Source: Rhodospirillaceae bacterium (GTDB lineage Bacteria > Pseudomonadota > Alphaproteobacteria > Rhodospirillales > Casp-alpha2). From it: a stretch of DNA of 36,413 bases. The stretch covers positions 1 to 36,413 of the forward strand of contig PALN01000069.1 of assembly GCA_002706405.1 (NCBI GenBank). Direction: 5' to 3'. Numbering within the stretch: position 1 is the first letter of the stretch; every line of letters begins with the position of its first letter. The translations under genes and the position numbers were made by a program. Positions 7,499 through 16,786 of this stretch are shown piece after piece. The notes beneath the pieces were generated by a model. It was not told the DNA's origin, did no database searches, and saw only the letters and a list, made by a program, of their open reading frames with translations.

Positions 7499-9367
7499 AT
7501 GGACGATATGGACGCAACCCGGGACCACCCCGCACCCGCCGCTTCCGGCGGCGGTGACGCCGTCCCCGACCAGGCGGCCTATCAGGTTCTCGCGCGCAAA
7601 TACCGGCCGACCGACTTCACCAGCCTGATCGGCCAGGAAGCGATGGTCCGCACCCTGACCAACGCCATCGCCGCCGGCCGGCTTGCCCATGCCTTCGTGC
7701 TGACCGGCGTGCGGGGTGTTGGCAAGACGACGACCGCCCGCATCATCGCCCGCGCGCTCAACTGCATCGGCCCCGACGGCACCGGCGGCCCGACGGTGGA
7801 ACCCTGCGGCGTCTGCGCCAATTGCAAGGCCATCGCCCAGGATCGCCACGTCGACGTCATGGAAATGGATGCCGCGTCGCGCACCGGCGTCGACGACATC
7901 CGCGAAATCATCGACGGCGTGCGCTACCGGCCGACCTCGGCCCGGTTCAAGATCTACATCATCGATGAAGTCCACATGCTGTCGAAGAACGCCTTCAACG
8001 CGCTTCTGAAGACGCTGGAAGAGCCGCCCGAGCATGTGAAATTCATCTTCGCGACCACGGAAATCCGCAAGGTGCCGGTCACCGTGCTGTCGCGCTGCCA
8101 GCGGTTCGACCTGCGCCGGATCGAGGTCCAGCGCCTGGCCGATCATTTCAAGGGCATCTGCGAAAAGGAAGGGGCGGAAATTTCCGAGGCCGCCCTGCAT
8201 GTGATCGCGCGGGCCGCCGACGGCTCCGTGCGCGATGGCCTGTCGATCCTCGATCAGGCCATCGCCATGACCGAAGGGGCGATCAGTGAAGACCTGGTGC
8301 GCGACATGCTGGGCCTGGCCGACCGCTCACAAGGCTTCGACCTTTTGGAAAAAACGCTTAAGGGCGACACGCCCGGCGCCCTCAACCAGCTGGCCGCCAT
8401 GTATCAGGACGGCGCCGATCCGGCGGCGGTGCTGAACGACCTTCTGGAAATCGTCCACTTCCTGACCCGCGCCAAGCTGGTGGCGGAAACGCTCTCCGAC
8501 CCCGCCGTGCCGGAGATCGAGCGCGTGCGCGGCAAGGACCTGTCAGAGCGTCTCGGCATGGGGGCCCTGGCCCGCGCCTGGCAGATGCTGCTGAAAGGTG
8601 TCGGTGAGGTGCAGCACGCGCCCAACGCCATTCAGGCGACGGAGATGGTCATCGTGCGCCTGGCCCATGCGGCCAACATGCCGACCCCGGAAGAAGCGAT
8701 CCGCCGGCTGACCGACGAAGCCGCCGCCACCCCGGCCCCGGCCGCCGCGACTGCTTCCCCCGCGGCGTCCGCGCCGCCGCAGGCCGCCGCGCCGGCGGTT
8801 CCGTCATCGCCGCCGCCCGCGCCCGCGCCGCCGTCCGGCGGTGGACCCTCCGGCGGCGGGGCCGCGCGCGCCATGGCCCAGCCGGCGCCGGAACCGGCCC
8901 CTGATTATGACGACGCCCCCGATTACGACGCCGAACCCGATTACGATCCCGCCCCCACGGCCGAGGCGGGCGGCGGCGCGATGCAGGCGCGGCTGGAAAC
9001 TTTCGATGATCTGGTGGCGCTTGCCGGGAAATTGAAGGAAGGCATCCTGCAATCCCACATGCTGTCCCAGGTCCATCTGGTGACGTTCGAGCCGGGGCGC
9101 ATGGAATTCCGTCCGGGTCCGGGCGCACCGGACAATCTGGCGGGCGACCTCGGCAAGTTTCTGCAATCGGTCACCGGCGAACGCTGGATGGTCACGGTGT
9201 CCAACGAAGCGGGCCAGCCGACCCTGGCCGAACAGCAGGCCAAGGCCCAGGCGGCCGAAAAGGACGAAGTGTCGAATCACCCCCTGGTCAAGGCGGTGAT
9301 GGACGCCTTCCCGGGGGCGGAGATTTCCAAGGTCCGCCATCCCGACGGAGAGACCGACAGCGACTAG
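7499..9367 (+). CDS. dnaX: DNA polymerase III subunits gamma/tau
   Basis: The clamp-loader ATPase that loads the beta clamp and, through its tau tail, links polymerases at the fork. The protein is 622 residues. AAA+ motifs are G70-VRGVGKTT77 (Walker A), a zinc module with C103, C106 and C109 plus C89, KIYIIDEVHM at 151-160 (Walker B) and LLKTLEEPP. Domain III ends near 370. A Pro/Ala-rich linker (about 405-470) with DYDDAPDYDAEPDYDPAP repeats precedes a C-terminal tau domain. No slippery site likely to make a functional gamma form was found. It lies 85 bases after the SRP RNA. Its stop codon overlaps that of the convergent symporter gene by 4 bases. Confidence 0.97.
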   Translation: MDDMDATRDHPAPAASGGGDAVPDQAAYQVLARKYRPTDFTSLIGQEAMVRTLTNAIAAGRLAHAFVLTGVRGVGKTTTARIIARALNCIGPDGTGGPTVEPCGVCANCKAIAQDRHVDVMEMDAASRTGVDDIREIIDGVRYRPTSARFKIYIIDEVHMLSKNAFNALLKTLEEPPEHVKFIFATTEIRKVPVTVLSRCQRFDLRRIEVQRLADHFKGICEKEGAEISEAALHVIARAADGSVRDGLSILDQAIAMTEGAISEDLVRDMLGLADRSQGFDLLEKTLKGDTPGALNQLAAMYQDGADPAAVLNDLLEIVHFLTRAKLVAETLSDPAVPEIERVRGKDLSERLGMGALARAWQMLLKGVGEVQHAPNAIQATEMVIVRLAHAANMPTPEEAIRRLTDEAAATPAPAAATASPAASAPPQAAAPAVPSSPPPAPAPPSGGGPSGGGAARAMAQPAPEPAPDYDDAPDYDAEPDYDPAPTAEAGGGAMQARLETFDDLVALAGKLKEGILQSHMLSQVHLVTFEPGRMEFRPGPGAPDNLAGDLGKFLQSVTGERWMVTVSNEAGQPTLAEQQAKAQAAEKDEVSNHPLVKAVMDAFPGAEISKVRHPDGETDSD

Positions 9368-10758
9368 GCCGTGCCGTCGGTTTTGACCGGGCTCGGCGCG
9401 TCTTTCTCGCGCTGCATCCAACGATCCATCAGAACGCAGGCGACCAGATCGCCGACCACGTTGAGGGATGTGCGGCTCATATCCAGGATACGGTCGACGC
9501 CCATGATCAGGGCGATCCCCGCCGGCGGCACGCCGACGGTGGCCAGGATGGACGACAGGACGATGATGCCGACCCCGGGCGTGGCCGGTGATCCGATCGA
9601 CGCCCCCACCGCCGTCAGCACGATCAGCGTCAATCCGCCGGCGCCGATTTCCACGCCGAACACCTGGGCCAGAAAGATCGCCGCCACGCCCTGGTAAAGC
9701 GCCGTGCCGTTCATGTTGATGGTGGCGCCCATGGGGATGACGAACTGGCTGATCACGGGGCGGACGCCCAGCCGCTCCTCGGCCGTCTTGATGGACAGCG
9801 GCATGACGGCGGCGGAACTCGACGTGGAGAAGGCAAGCAGCATCACGTCCCTGGCCGCGCGCAGGAACCGTCCCGGCGGCATCCCGGCGCCGAAGCGGGC
9901 GATGGCCAGAAGCAGGACGAGCAGACAGAGCAGGCCGAGCAGCACCGTGCCGACGTAGATCGCCATGCCGATCAGGGATTGCAGGCCGATCTTGGACGTC
10001 AATTGCGCCAGCAGCCCGAACACCGCCCAGGGCGCCAGCCACATGGCCCAGCGCACCACGGTCATGCAGACTTCCTGAAGCGACGCCAGCAGGTCCAACA
10101 TGGGCTTGGCCTTGTCGCGCTCCATCATGACCAGGGCGACGCCGACCACGCTGGCGAAGATGACGACCTGCAGCATGTTGCTTTCGACCATGGACGACAG
10201 CGGGTTGGACGGCACCAGGGTCAGGAACTGCTGCGGCAGATTGCTGATCGACGGGGTCGCCAGCAGGCTGCCCGCCGTCGCCTCGGGCAGGGGGTCGAGG
10301 CCCGAGCGAATGCTCGCCGCGTCCAGGTAATGGCCGGGTCCGATAAGCAGCGCCAGCCAGATTCCGATGGCCACGGCGATGGCGGTGGTGAGAACGAAAT
10401 ACAGCACGGTCCGAAGTCCGAGGCGCCGCAACTGCCCCAGATCACTGTTCGAGGACAGCCCCCGGATGATGGACGCGAACACAAGCGGAATGACGATCAT
10501 CTGGATCGTCGCCAGGAACAGCTGCCCGGGAAAGCCGAGCCAATTGCCGATGGCGGAGGCCGTGGACGGGGTCACCAGACCGGCGCTGGGGCCGAGTGCC
10601 ATGCCCGTGGCAATGCCGAGCACCATGCCGATCAGGACCTGCAGCCAGAGCCGGCCGCGCACCAGATTCTGCAAGGTTTCGGCCATGGGCAATAGCGAGC
10701 GGCGCCGGGAACTTTCCATGGGCGCCCAATCGGGGGGCGGGCTCGGGTGTCTGCTCAT
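9364..10758 (-). CDS. Dicarboxylate/amino acid:cation symporter (DAACS family)
   Basis: An inner-membrane secondary transporter of 464 residues that uses Na+ or H+ gradients to take up dicarboxylates or acidic amino acids (the GltP/DctA/SdcS superfamily). Diagnostic parts are the serine-rich hairpin AFSTSSSAAVMP, the NMNGTALYQ motif of transmembrane segment 7 (canonically NMDGT), the second re-entrant loop with GSPATPGVGIIVLSS, and DRILDMSRTSLNVVGD in the last segment. The Asn in NMNGT is a mild deviation seen in part of the family. AAGGA close to ATG 10758 supports that start. The substrate cannot be told from sequence. It sits with an exonuclease gene, antisense to the dnaX-ybaB-recR cluster. 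Confidence 0.93.
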   Translation of the reverse strand: MSRHPSPPPDWAPMESSRRRSLLPMAETLQNLVRGRLWLQVLIGMVLGIATGMALGPSAGLVTPSTASAIGNWLGFPGQLFLATIQMIVIPLVFASIIRGLSSNSDLGQLRRLGLRTVLYFVLTTAIAVAIGIWLALLIGPGHYLDAASIRSGLDPLPEATAGSLLATPSISNLPQQFLTLVPSNPLSSMVESNMLQVVIFASVVGVALVMMERDKAKPMLDLLASLQEVCMTVVRWAMWLAPWAVFGLLAQLTSKIGLQSLIGMAIYVGTVLLGLLCLLVLLLAIARFGAGMPPGRFLRAARDVMLLAFSTSSSAAVMPLSIKTAEERLGVRPVISQFVIPMGATINMNGTALYQGVAAIFLAQVFGVEIGAGGLTLIVLTAVGASIGSPATPGVGIIVLSSILATVGVPPAGIALIMGVDRILDMSRTSLNVVGDLVACVLMDRWMQREKDAPSPVKTDGTA

Positions 10759-10800
10759 CGCTTCCTTGTTTCGTCCAAAGCGGCCGCGTCGGCTTGCGGC

Positions 10801-11637
10801 CTAGTCCATCAGGAACTTGTTGTCCGACGCCTCGCCCCAGGCCTCGATGAACTTGCGCAGGTGCGGGCGGGCGTCACCTTCGGCGTCGACCAATGAGATC
10901 ACGTCGGCCAGCGCCTTGTTGAGCGCCTCCGTCGACAGCACGCCGCGATGGTGCTGCCAGCGCAGATAGACCAGATAGGTATTCAACACGTCCGTTTCGC
11001 AGTAATCGCGGATTTCGCCGATCCGCCCGTCGTCGAACATGGGCGCGACTTGGCTGCCGTCGACCCCGAACTTGCCGGGCAGGCCTAAGATCGCGCAAAC
11101 CTCGTTCAGCTTGACCCGCGCCGACGCCCCGAAATCGGACAGGGCTTCGATCAGATCACAGTGCCAGTCCAGCGCGTAGCGGGCCGTGTAGTTCTCCCAC
11201 TTGTTGGAGGTGTCGTGCAGCAGCGGCGCCTGCACGCCGTGGGCCATGGCCCGGTACTTCAAAACCGGCAGGTCGAAGCCGCGGCCGTTGAAGCTGACCA
11301 GGCGCGGGCGGATGCGCTCGAAGTAGCCGAAGAAACCCTGCAGCAGTTTCTTTTCGCCGAAGCTTTCCTCGCCGCCGGAGCGCAGTTCCTTCAGGTGATA
11401 GATCTCGCCGCCGCTCGGCGTGTGTTCGATCTCGGCCTCCAGGAAGCTGATGGCGACCACGCGGTGGAAGGGCTGGCGGTGGAAATCGTTACGCCCGTCG
11501 GTGATTTCCAGGTGATAGCGCGACAGCTCGTCGCGCCGGGCCTGGATGTCCGGATCATCGAAGCCGGTCAGCGCCGGCACGGCATCCGTGTCGGGGACGG
11601 TTTCGATGTCGAAGACGAAGAGGTTTCTATGCTGCAT
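10801..11637 (-). CDS. Predicted 3'-5' exonuclease (PolB exonuclease-like, DEDDy)
   Basis: A 278-residue stand-alone exonuclease of the RNase H fold, of the type Pfam names DNA_pol_B_exo2. The DEDD motifs are visible: FDIET with Asp10 and Glu12 (Exo I), FNGRGFDLPVL (Exo II) and YCETDVLNTYLV (Exo III, Tyr-type). Such proteins are predicted to degrade single-stranded DNA or RNA ends. The physiological role is not established. It starts 60 bases from the divergent ybaB. A TATAAC box ends about 10 bases before its ATG, so the mRNA may be nearly leaderless. It precedes the symporter gene on the same strand by 42 bases. Confidence 0.88.
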   Translation of the reverse strand: MQHRNLFVFDIETVPDTDAVPALTGFDDPDIQARRDELSRYHLEITDGRNDFHRQPFHRVVAISFLEAEIEHTPSGGEIYHLKELRSGGEESFGEKKLLQGFFGYFERIRPRLVSFNGRGFDLPVLKYRAMAHGVQAPLLHDTSNKWENYTARYALDWHCDLIEALSDFGASARVKLNEVCAILGLPGKFGVDGSQVAPMFDDGRIGEIRDYCETDVLNTYLVYLRWQHHRGVLSTEALNKALADVISLVDAEGDARPHLRKFIEAWGEASDNKFLMD

Positions 11638-11697
11638 GACGACTGTTATACACTGGCCAACCCATCCCCGGCACCCATTGAGAAGCGGACGCGACCC

Positions 11698-12027
11698 ATG
11701 AAGAACCTCGGCAAGATGATGCAGCAGGCCCAGGAAATCCAGGCCAAGATGGCCAACATGCAGGAAGAACTGGCGGCGCTTGAGGTCACCGGCGCATCCG
11801 GCGCCGGCATGGTCGAGGTGACCTTGAACGGTAAGGGCGAGGCCCGGGGCGTGAAGATCGACCCGTCGCTGCTGTCCGGCGCGGATACGGATGTCGAGGT
11901 TTTGGAAGACCTCATCACCGCCGCCATCAACGACGCCAAGGCCAAGGCGGAACGCGAAATGCAGGCCCGCATGCAGGACCTGACCGGCGGCCTCGGCCTG
12001 CCGCCCGGCTTCAAGCTGCCGTTCTGA
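11698..12027 (+). CDS. ybaB: YbaB/EbfC family nucleoid-associated protein
   Basis: A 109-residue DNA-binding protein of the YbaB/EbfC family, which binds DNA as a dimer and is linked to recombination and gene regulation. The N-terminal helix (KNLGKMMQQAQEIQAKMANMQEEL), the central VEVTLNGKGEARGVKIDPSLL strand block and the C-terminal helix ending in GGLGLPPGFKLPF are all typical. Family length is about 105-110. It is followed after 17 bases by recR, the normal dnaX-ybaB-recR order, but here two minus-strand genes separate it from dnaX. Confidence 0.95.
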   Translation: MKNLGKMMQQAQEIQAKMANMQEELAALEVTGASGAGMVEVTLNGKGEARGVKIDPSLLSGADTDVEVLEDLITAAINDAKAKAEREMQARMQDLTGGLGLPPGFKLPF

Positions 12028-12044
12028 TCGCCTGACCGTTCGGC

Positions 12045-12647
12045 ATGGTCACCTCCGACATTGATCGCCTGATCACCCTGCTGGCCAAGCTGCCGGGCCT
12101 GGGCCCGCGCTCGGCCCGGCGCGCCGTGCTGCACCTGATGAAGCGGCCGGACAGTTTGATGGAACCCATGGCCCGGGCGCTGGACGCGGCGGCGACCAAC
12201 ATCAAGATCTGTTCGACCTGCGGCAACCTGGACACCCGCGACCCCTGCGAAATCTGCACGGATGACCGCCGCGACGGGGCGCAGATCTGCGTGGTCGAAG
12301 ATGTCGCCGACCTCTGGGCGCTGGAACGCACGGCCGGGTTCAAGGGCCATTACCATGTGCTGGGCGGCACGCTCTCGGCCCTCGACGGCGTGACGCCCGA
12401 AGACCTGCGCATTCCGGGCCTCTGTTCGCGCATTCAGGCGGGCGGGGTGAAAGAGGTCATCCTGGCGACCAACGCCACCGTCGACGGCCAGACCACGGCC
12501 CACTACATCGCCGACCGGATTACGGCATTGGGCAAGGACGTGGTGGTATCGGGCCTGGCCCACGGCGTGCCCGTGGGCGGCGAACTGGATTACCTGGACG
12601 ACGGCACCCTGACCGCCGCCATGAAGGCACGGCGGCCGCTGGCCTGA
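12045..12647 (+). CDS. recR: Recombination mediator RecR
   Basis: Works with RecO (and RecF) to load RecA on gapped DNA. The 200-residue protein has the N-terminal helix-hairpin-helix ([17 protein letters not shown], about 15-31), the four-cysteine zinc finger (C56, C59, C68, C71), and a Toprim domain beginning with [10 protein letters not shown] (81-90). The Walker-like [18 protein letters not shown] segment and the C-terminal [20 protein letters not shown] are present. Length and motifs fit the family exactly. Confidence 0.96.
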   Translation: MVTSDIDRLITLLAKLPGLGPRSARRAVLHLMKRPDSLMEPMARALDAAATNIKICSTCGNLDTRDPCEICTDDRRDGAQICVVEDVADLWALERTAGFKGHYHVLGGTLSALDGVTPEDLRIPGLCSRIQAGGVKEVILATNATVDGQTTAHYIADRITALGKDVVVSGLAHGVPVGGELDYLDDGTLTAAMKARRPLA

Positions 12648-12664
12648 ACGCTAATAGCTGAAGG

Positions 12665-13786
12665 TCAGTCGTCCTGGCCCAGCACGCGCAGGTTGGGCGC
12701 GGCGGCCGGCGGCAGGTCTTCGGCCGGGGTTTCGTCGGACAGTTGCAGGTCCTCGATCTTCTCGCCCCGCTTGGTGATCTTGTCGCTCGAAATGCGGATG
12801 TCGCGGATGTCCTTGGTCGCCTGATCGAAATGGGTCTGCAGCTTGCCGACCCGGTCGTCGAGGCGGCCGACGTCCTCCATCATCTTCTGGACTTCGGCCT
12901 GGATCACATGGGCCTGCTCGCGCATGCGGGAATCCTTCAGGATCGCGCGCACGGTGTTGAGCGTCGCCATCAGGGTGGTCGGCGAGACGATCCACACCCG
13001 CCGGCGATAGCTTTCCTCGACCACGTTGACGAAATTGGCGTGCAGTTCCGCATAGACCGCTTCCGACGGCAGGAACATCAGCGCCGATTCCGCTGTCTCC
13101 CCGGGCACGATGTATTTTTCTGAAATCGCCACCACATGGGCCTTCACGTCCTGGGCGAAGCGGCGCCCGGCGGCGGCCCGTGCGGCCTCGTCCGTGCCGG
13201 CGTCGCGCAGCGCCTGATAGCTTTCCAGGGGGAACTTGGCGTCGATCACGATGGAGCCCGGCGGGTTGGGCAGCTTCAACAGGCAGTCCGCCCGCTTGCC
13301 GTTGTTCAGGGTGACCTGGAACGCATAGGCACTGGGCGGCAGGGTCGCCGTCACCAGATCGTTCAACTGAATTTCCCCGAATGCCCCCCGCGCCTGCTTG
13401 TTGGACAGAATATCCTGCAGGCCGACCATCTGTTGTGACAGGTCGGTCAGGTTCTTCTGCGCGCTGTCGATGACGGCGAGGCGCTCGTAAAGCGTCTTCA
13501 GCGACTGGCCCGTGCGTTCCGACTGCTGCTGCAGGCTGTCGCCGAGCCGCTTGCCGAGCCCGTCCAGGCGGTCGTTCACGGTCATCTGTGATTGCTGCAG
13601 GGCGCCGGACAGTTCCGCTTGCTGGCGGGACAGGGCTTCGGCCATGTCGGCGATGCGGGCCATCTGGTCCAGGTTTTCCCGCCGTGCGCGCTGGGTCGCG
13701 GCATAAACCACGGCGATCAGCGCCGTCAGTAGGGCAAGCCCGATGCCGAGCACCGCGCCCGTGTTATCCAAAAAGGTCACATCCAT
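12665..13786 (-). CDS. rmuC: DNA recombination protein RmuC
   Basis: A 373-residue RmuC family protein, a predicted nuclease-like factor that limits DNA inversions. An N-terminal membrane anchor (about 10-29) is followed by a long coiled coil (about 32-115) and the RmuC core with GAFGEIQLNDL, VIDAKFPLESY, KYIVPGETAESALMFLPSEAVYAE (quoted in parts), RRVWIVSPTTLMATL and a C-terminal coiled coil. The open frame continues far upstream, antisense to the next gene, but ATG 13786 gives the standard N-terminus. It converges on recR with 17 bases between stop codons. Confidence 0.92.
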   Translation of the reverse strand: MDVTFLDNTGAVLGIGLALLTALIAVVYAATQRARRENLDQMARIADMAEALSRQQAELSGALQQSQMTVNDRLDGLGKRLGDSLQQQSERTGQSLKTLYERLAVIDSAQKNLTDLSQQMVGLQDILSNKQARGAFGEIQLNDLVTATLPPSAYAFQVTLNNGKRADCLLKLPNPPGSIVIDAKFPLESYQALRDAGTDEAARAAAGRRFAQDVKAHVVAISEKYIVPGETAESALMFLPSEAVYAELHANFVNVVEESYRRRVWIVSPTTLMATLNTVRAILKDSRMREQAHVIQAEVQKMMEDVGRLDDRVGKLQTHFDQATKDIRDIRISSDKITKRGEKIEDLQLSDETPAEDLPPAAAPNLRVLGQDD

Positions 13787-13895
13787 GACGTGTCGCTGCC
13801 TTGTTTCCGGCGGAATTAAGGGCCAAGCTTGACGCAATCGGGACGGGAAAACAAATAGGGAACCCGTCCCTCTGCTCGATCCCAAGGAGACCGCC

Positions 13896-15341
13896 ATGTC
13901 CCGCCTGTCCCGACGCCCCCGTATCCTGGCTGCCGCCGCCCTGGCCCTGCCGGTCCTGGTTCTGCCGATTCGCGGCCATGCCCAGGCGACAACGGCGGAG
14001 CCGGAACGCGCCGCCGCGCGCGTGGTCACCGTGTTCACGGGCGGCTTCGGCCAGGTCTGGGAACGCCGGGCGTTGACGCCCCAGGCCGGGCCGCGCGATC
14101 TGGTGCTCGACGGCATCAGCCACCGCACCCTGGCGGAAAGTCTGCGCCTTGCCGGCGACGGCGGCGAGGTGACGGTGCAGTCGCTGTCCCTGTCGCGCAA
14201 CCTGCTGACCCCGCGCGCGCTGCTCGAACGCTTCCTCGGCAAGGAGATCGGCGTGGTCAAGGTCCATCCGACCACGGGCGAGGAGCGGGTCGAGAAGGCG
14301 ACGGTCTTGTCCGTCCAGAACGGCGTCGTCCTGCGCATGGGCGGGCGGATCGAGACCGGCATGCCGGGACGGCTGGTATTCCCCGATGACGTCGGCGGCC
14401 TGTCGGCGCGGCCCGTCCTGACGGCCCGCATCACGGCCGGCGCGGCGGCGCGCGGCCTGACCCTGACCTACCTGACCGAGGGCCTGTCCTGGTCCGCGGA
14501 TTACACGGCGGTCGTGGCGCCGGACGGCGGGCGGGTCAGCCTGACCGGCTGGGCGTCGGTGCAGAACGATACCGGTGTGGCCATGGATGCGGCCCGTCTG
14601 CGCCTGGTCGCGGGCGAGGTCAACCGTGCGATGGGGACCCAGCCCATGGCCAAGGCTCCGCGGGCGATGATGATGGCCGAAGCGCGTGGCGCCGCCGCGG
14701 ACGCCGCCTTGCCCGTGCGCGAGGCCCAGGGCGCGGTGCATGTCTATACCCTGGCCGGCGCCCAGACCCTGGCCCCCGGGGAGCGCAAGCAGGTCGCGCT
14801 TCTGGGTCCGGTCGAGGTGCCGGTATCGGAAACGCTCCTCAGCCTGGGCCATCCGCAGGTGTTCGGCCCGGCGCCGGGCAACACCACGCCGGACCATCCC
14901 CAGGTGCGTCTCAGTTTCGACAACAAATCCCTGGTCGCGGGCGGCCTACCCCTGCCGGGCGGGGTGGTCCGCGCCTATCGCACGGGTTCCGACGGCCAGC
15001 CCCTGTTCGCGGGATCGGACCGTATTGCCGACACGCCGGACGGCGGGCGGGTGATCGTCACCCTGGGCCGCGCCTTCGACGTCACGGTCAAGCGCGAGCA
15101 GACGGCCTTCAAGCGCCTGGATGCCCAGGGCCGCAACGTCGAGGCCGCTTTCAAGATCACGGTCGCCAACGGCCGCGCCAAACCGGCGCGGGTGCGCCTC
15201 GCCGAGGTCCTGCCCGGCGACTGGACCATCGTCGAAAATTCCCTGGTGCATGAACGGTCCGGCGATCGGGCGCGCTGGCTGGTCGAAGTGCCGGGCAAGG
15301 GGGAACTGGTGCTGACCTATAAGGTGCGGGTGCTGCGTTGA
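13896..15341 (+). CDS. DUF4139 domain-containing protein, secreted
   Basis: A 481-residue protein with a Sec-type signal peptide (SRLSRRPRILAAAALALP, cleavage near AQA at about 29-31) and a DUF4139 body. Typical parts are the N-terminal strand block ending in the GRLVFPDD region, the YLTEGLSWSADYTAVVAPDGG motif, and the C-terminal DVTVKREQT and LVLTYKVRVLR strands. It should reside in the periplasm or outer envelope as a beta-rich protein. No biochemical function is known for bacterial members. ATG 13896 follows AAGGAGA by 6 bases. It is divergent from rmuC (109-base gap) and converges on a nucleoside transporter. Confidence 0.87.
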   Translation: MSRLSRRPRILAAAALALPVLVLPIRGHAQATTAEPERAAARVVTVFTGGFGQVWERRALTPQAGPRDLVLDGISHRTLAESLRLAGDGGEVTVQSLSLSRNLLTPRALLERFLGKEIGVVKVHPTTGEERVEKATVLSVQNGVVLRMGGRIETGMPGRLVFPDDVGGLSARPVLTARITAGAAARGLTLTYLTEGLSWSADYTAVVAPDGGRVSLTGWASVQNDTGVAMDAARLRLVAGEVNRAMGTQPMAKAPRAMMMAEARGAAADAALPVREAQGAVHVYTLAGAQTLAPGERKQVALLGPVEVPVSETLLSLGHPQVFGPAPGNTTPDHPQVRLSFDNKSLVAGGLPLPGGVVRAYRTGSDGQPLFAGSDRIADTPDGGRVIVTLGRAFDVTVKREQTAFKRLDAQGRNVEAAFKITVANGRAKPARVRLAEVLPGDWTIVENSLVHERSGDRARWLVEVPGKGELVLTYKVRVLR

Positions 15342-15350
15342 ATTTCGTTT

Positions 15351-15399
15351 GCGCAAATGCGTCGTCGCGGCCTGGACTCGGCCCGCTCGGGATTTGCGC
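15351..15399. repeat. Inverted repeat between convergent genes
   Basis: GCGCAAAT (15351-15358) and ATTTGCGC (15392-15399) are exact inverted copies 33 bases apart, with a smaller GCGGCC/GGCCCGC pairing inside the loop. They lie between the convergent DUF4139 and CNT genes and could form a bidirectional stop structure. No T-tract follows on either strand, so this is uncertain. Confidence 0.35.
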
Positions 15400-16658
15400 T
15401 AGCCCAAAACCCCCGCCATCGCGCCGGTCAGACAGGTCGATAGCGTGCCGGACACCATGGTCATGGGGGCAAGCCGCACGATCTCGGCCCGCCGTTCCGG
15501 GGCCATGGCGACCAGGCCGCCGATCATGATGCCGAGAGACCCGAAATTGGCGAAGCCGGATAGGGCATAGGCCATGATCATGCGCGTGCGCTCGGACAGA
15601 GCCTCTGGCCCCAGCTTGCCCATTTCCAGATAGGCCAGAAATTCGTTCAACACGGTCTTGATGCCCATCAGGCTACCGGCCTGGGGGGCCTCGGCCCAGG
15701 GCACGCCCATCAGCCAGACCACCGGCGCCATGACCCAGCCGAGCAGGCGCTGCAGGGTCAGCGGCGCCGCGCCCACGTCGGGCAACAGGCCGAGCGCCAG
15801 GTTGACCAGGCTGACCAGGGCCACCAGCACGATGATCATGGCGATGATGTTGATCAGCAGTTGCACGCCCTCGCCGGTGCCGCGGGTGATCGCCTCCATG
15901 GCGCCGTGGTCGGGCGAGGGGTCGAGGGGCGCTGCCGTATCGGCAGCACCCTCGGGGGTCGGCATCATCAGCCGAGCGATGACCACGGCGGCCGCGGCGT
16001 TCATCAAGGACGCCGTCAACAGGTGGCCGGCCGGGTCGGGCAGCACGTCCTGCAGGATGGTGGCGTAAAGCACCAGCACCGTGCCGGCGATGGTCGCCAT
16101 GCCGGCGGTCATGACCAGGAACAGGTCGGCGGCTGACAGGCGCTTGAGATAGGGGCGGATCAACAAGGGGGCCTCGACCATGCCGACGAACACGTTGGCC
16201 GCCGTCGCCACCCCGGCCGCCCCGCTCAGCCCCAGGGTGCGGTTCAAGGCCCAGGCGAAGCCCCGCACCACGGCGGGCAGAATCCGCCAATAGAACAGCA
16301 GCGCCGACAGGGCGCTGATGACCAGCACCAGGGGCAGGGCCTGGAAGGCCAGGATGAAGCTGGCGCCCGGAAAGCTTTCCTGGAACGGCAGGGCGCCGCC
16401 GCCGACGTAGCCGAACACCACCTTGGTGCCGTCGAGAGTCGCGTCATGCAGCGCCAGCACGGCCCGGTTGGCGGCCAGGAACAGGGCCTTGGCGGGCGGA
16501 AAATTGAGCAGCACCAGGGCGATCGCCGCCTGCAGGGCAAGCCCGCCCAGGACGATCCGCAGCGGCAAGGCGTGCTTGAACCCCCCTTGCCACAGTCCCC
16601 CAAGACCCCAGGCCAGGCCGACGAAGGCGGCCAGACCGATGATGCTCTGCCAGATCAT
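15399..16658 (-). CDS. Concentrative nucleoside transporter (CNT/NupC family)
   Basis: A 419-residue inner-membrane transporter that imports nucleosides with protons or sodium. CNT motifs are present: ANVFVGMVEAPLLIRPYL in the first half and LNEFLAYLEM plus ALSGFANFGSLGIMIGGL in the second half. About 8-10 hydrophobic segments are visible, including the three N-terminal ones that bacterial members have. ATG 16658 is chosen because it matches the usual N-terminus (MIWQSIIGL), although its Shine-Dalgarno is poor; in-frame ATGs at 16724 and 16739 are alternatives. It is divergent from def. Nucleoside specificity is not readable from the sequence. Confidence 0.9.
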   Translation of the reverse strand: MIWQSIIGLAAFVGLAWGLGGLWQGGFKHALPLRIVLGGLALQAAIALVLLNFPPAKALFLAANRAVLALHDATLDGTKVVFGYVGGGALPFQESFPGASFILAFQALPLVLVISALSALLFYWRILPAVVRGFAWALNRTLGLSGAAGVATAANVFVGMVEAPLLIRPYLKRLSAADLFLVMTAGMATIAGTVLVLYATILQDVLPDPAGHLLTASLMNAAAAVVIARLMMPTPEGAADTAAPLDPSPDHGAMEAITRGTGEGVQLLINIIAMIIVLVALVSLVNLALGLLPDVGAAPLTLQRLLGWVMAPVVWLMGVPWAEAPQAGSLMGIKTVLNEFLAYLEMGKLGPEALSERTRMIMAYALSGFANFGSLGIMIGGLVAMAPERRAEIVRLAPMTMVSGTLSTCLTGAMAGVLG

Positions 16659-16786
16659 TGCGGGGTCAAGACTAGCCGCATCCGTTGGCCGGGCAAAGGC
16701 GCATGGCCCAAAACCTTGACCCATGACACGGAAGGCCATATCTGGGGGGCATTCCCCGCAGCCGAACCCTGGGTTAAACTGTCGTC

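Noticed and set aside
8349-8355. A-AAA-AAC run in dnaX as a programmed frameshift for the gamma subunit
   Set aside because: A -1 shift here would stop soon after residue 300, inside the clamp-loader domain III, so it could not give a working gamma protein.
8730-8975. Pro/Ala/Gly-rich and DYD repeats in dnaX as a sequence repeat element
   Set aside because: This is the flexible linker between ATPase and tau domains; low complexity is normal there.
13764-14897. Minus-strand open frame of 377 codons and the upstream extension of rmuC
   Set aside because: Both are antisense to the DUF4139 gene, which has a signal peptide and family motifs. RmuC starts at 13786.
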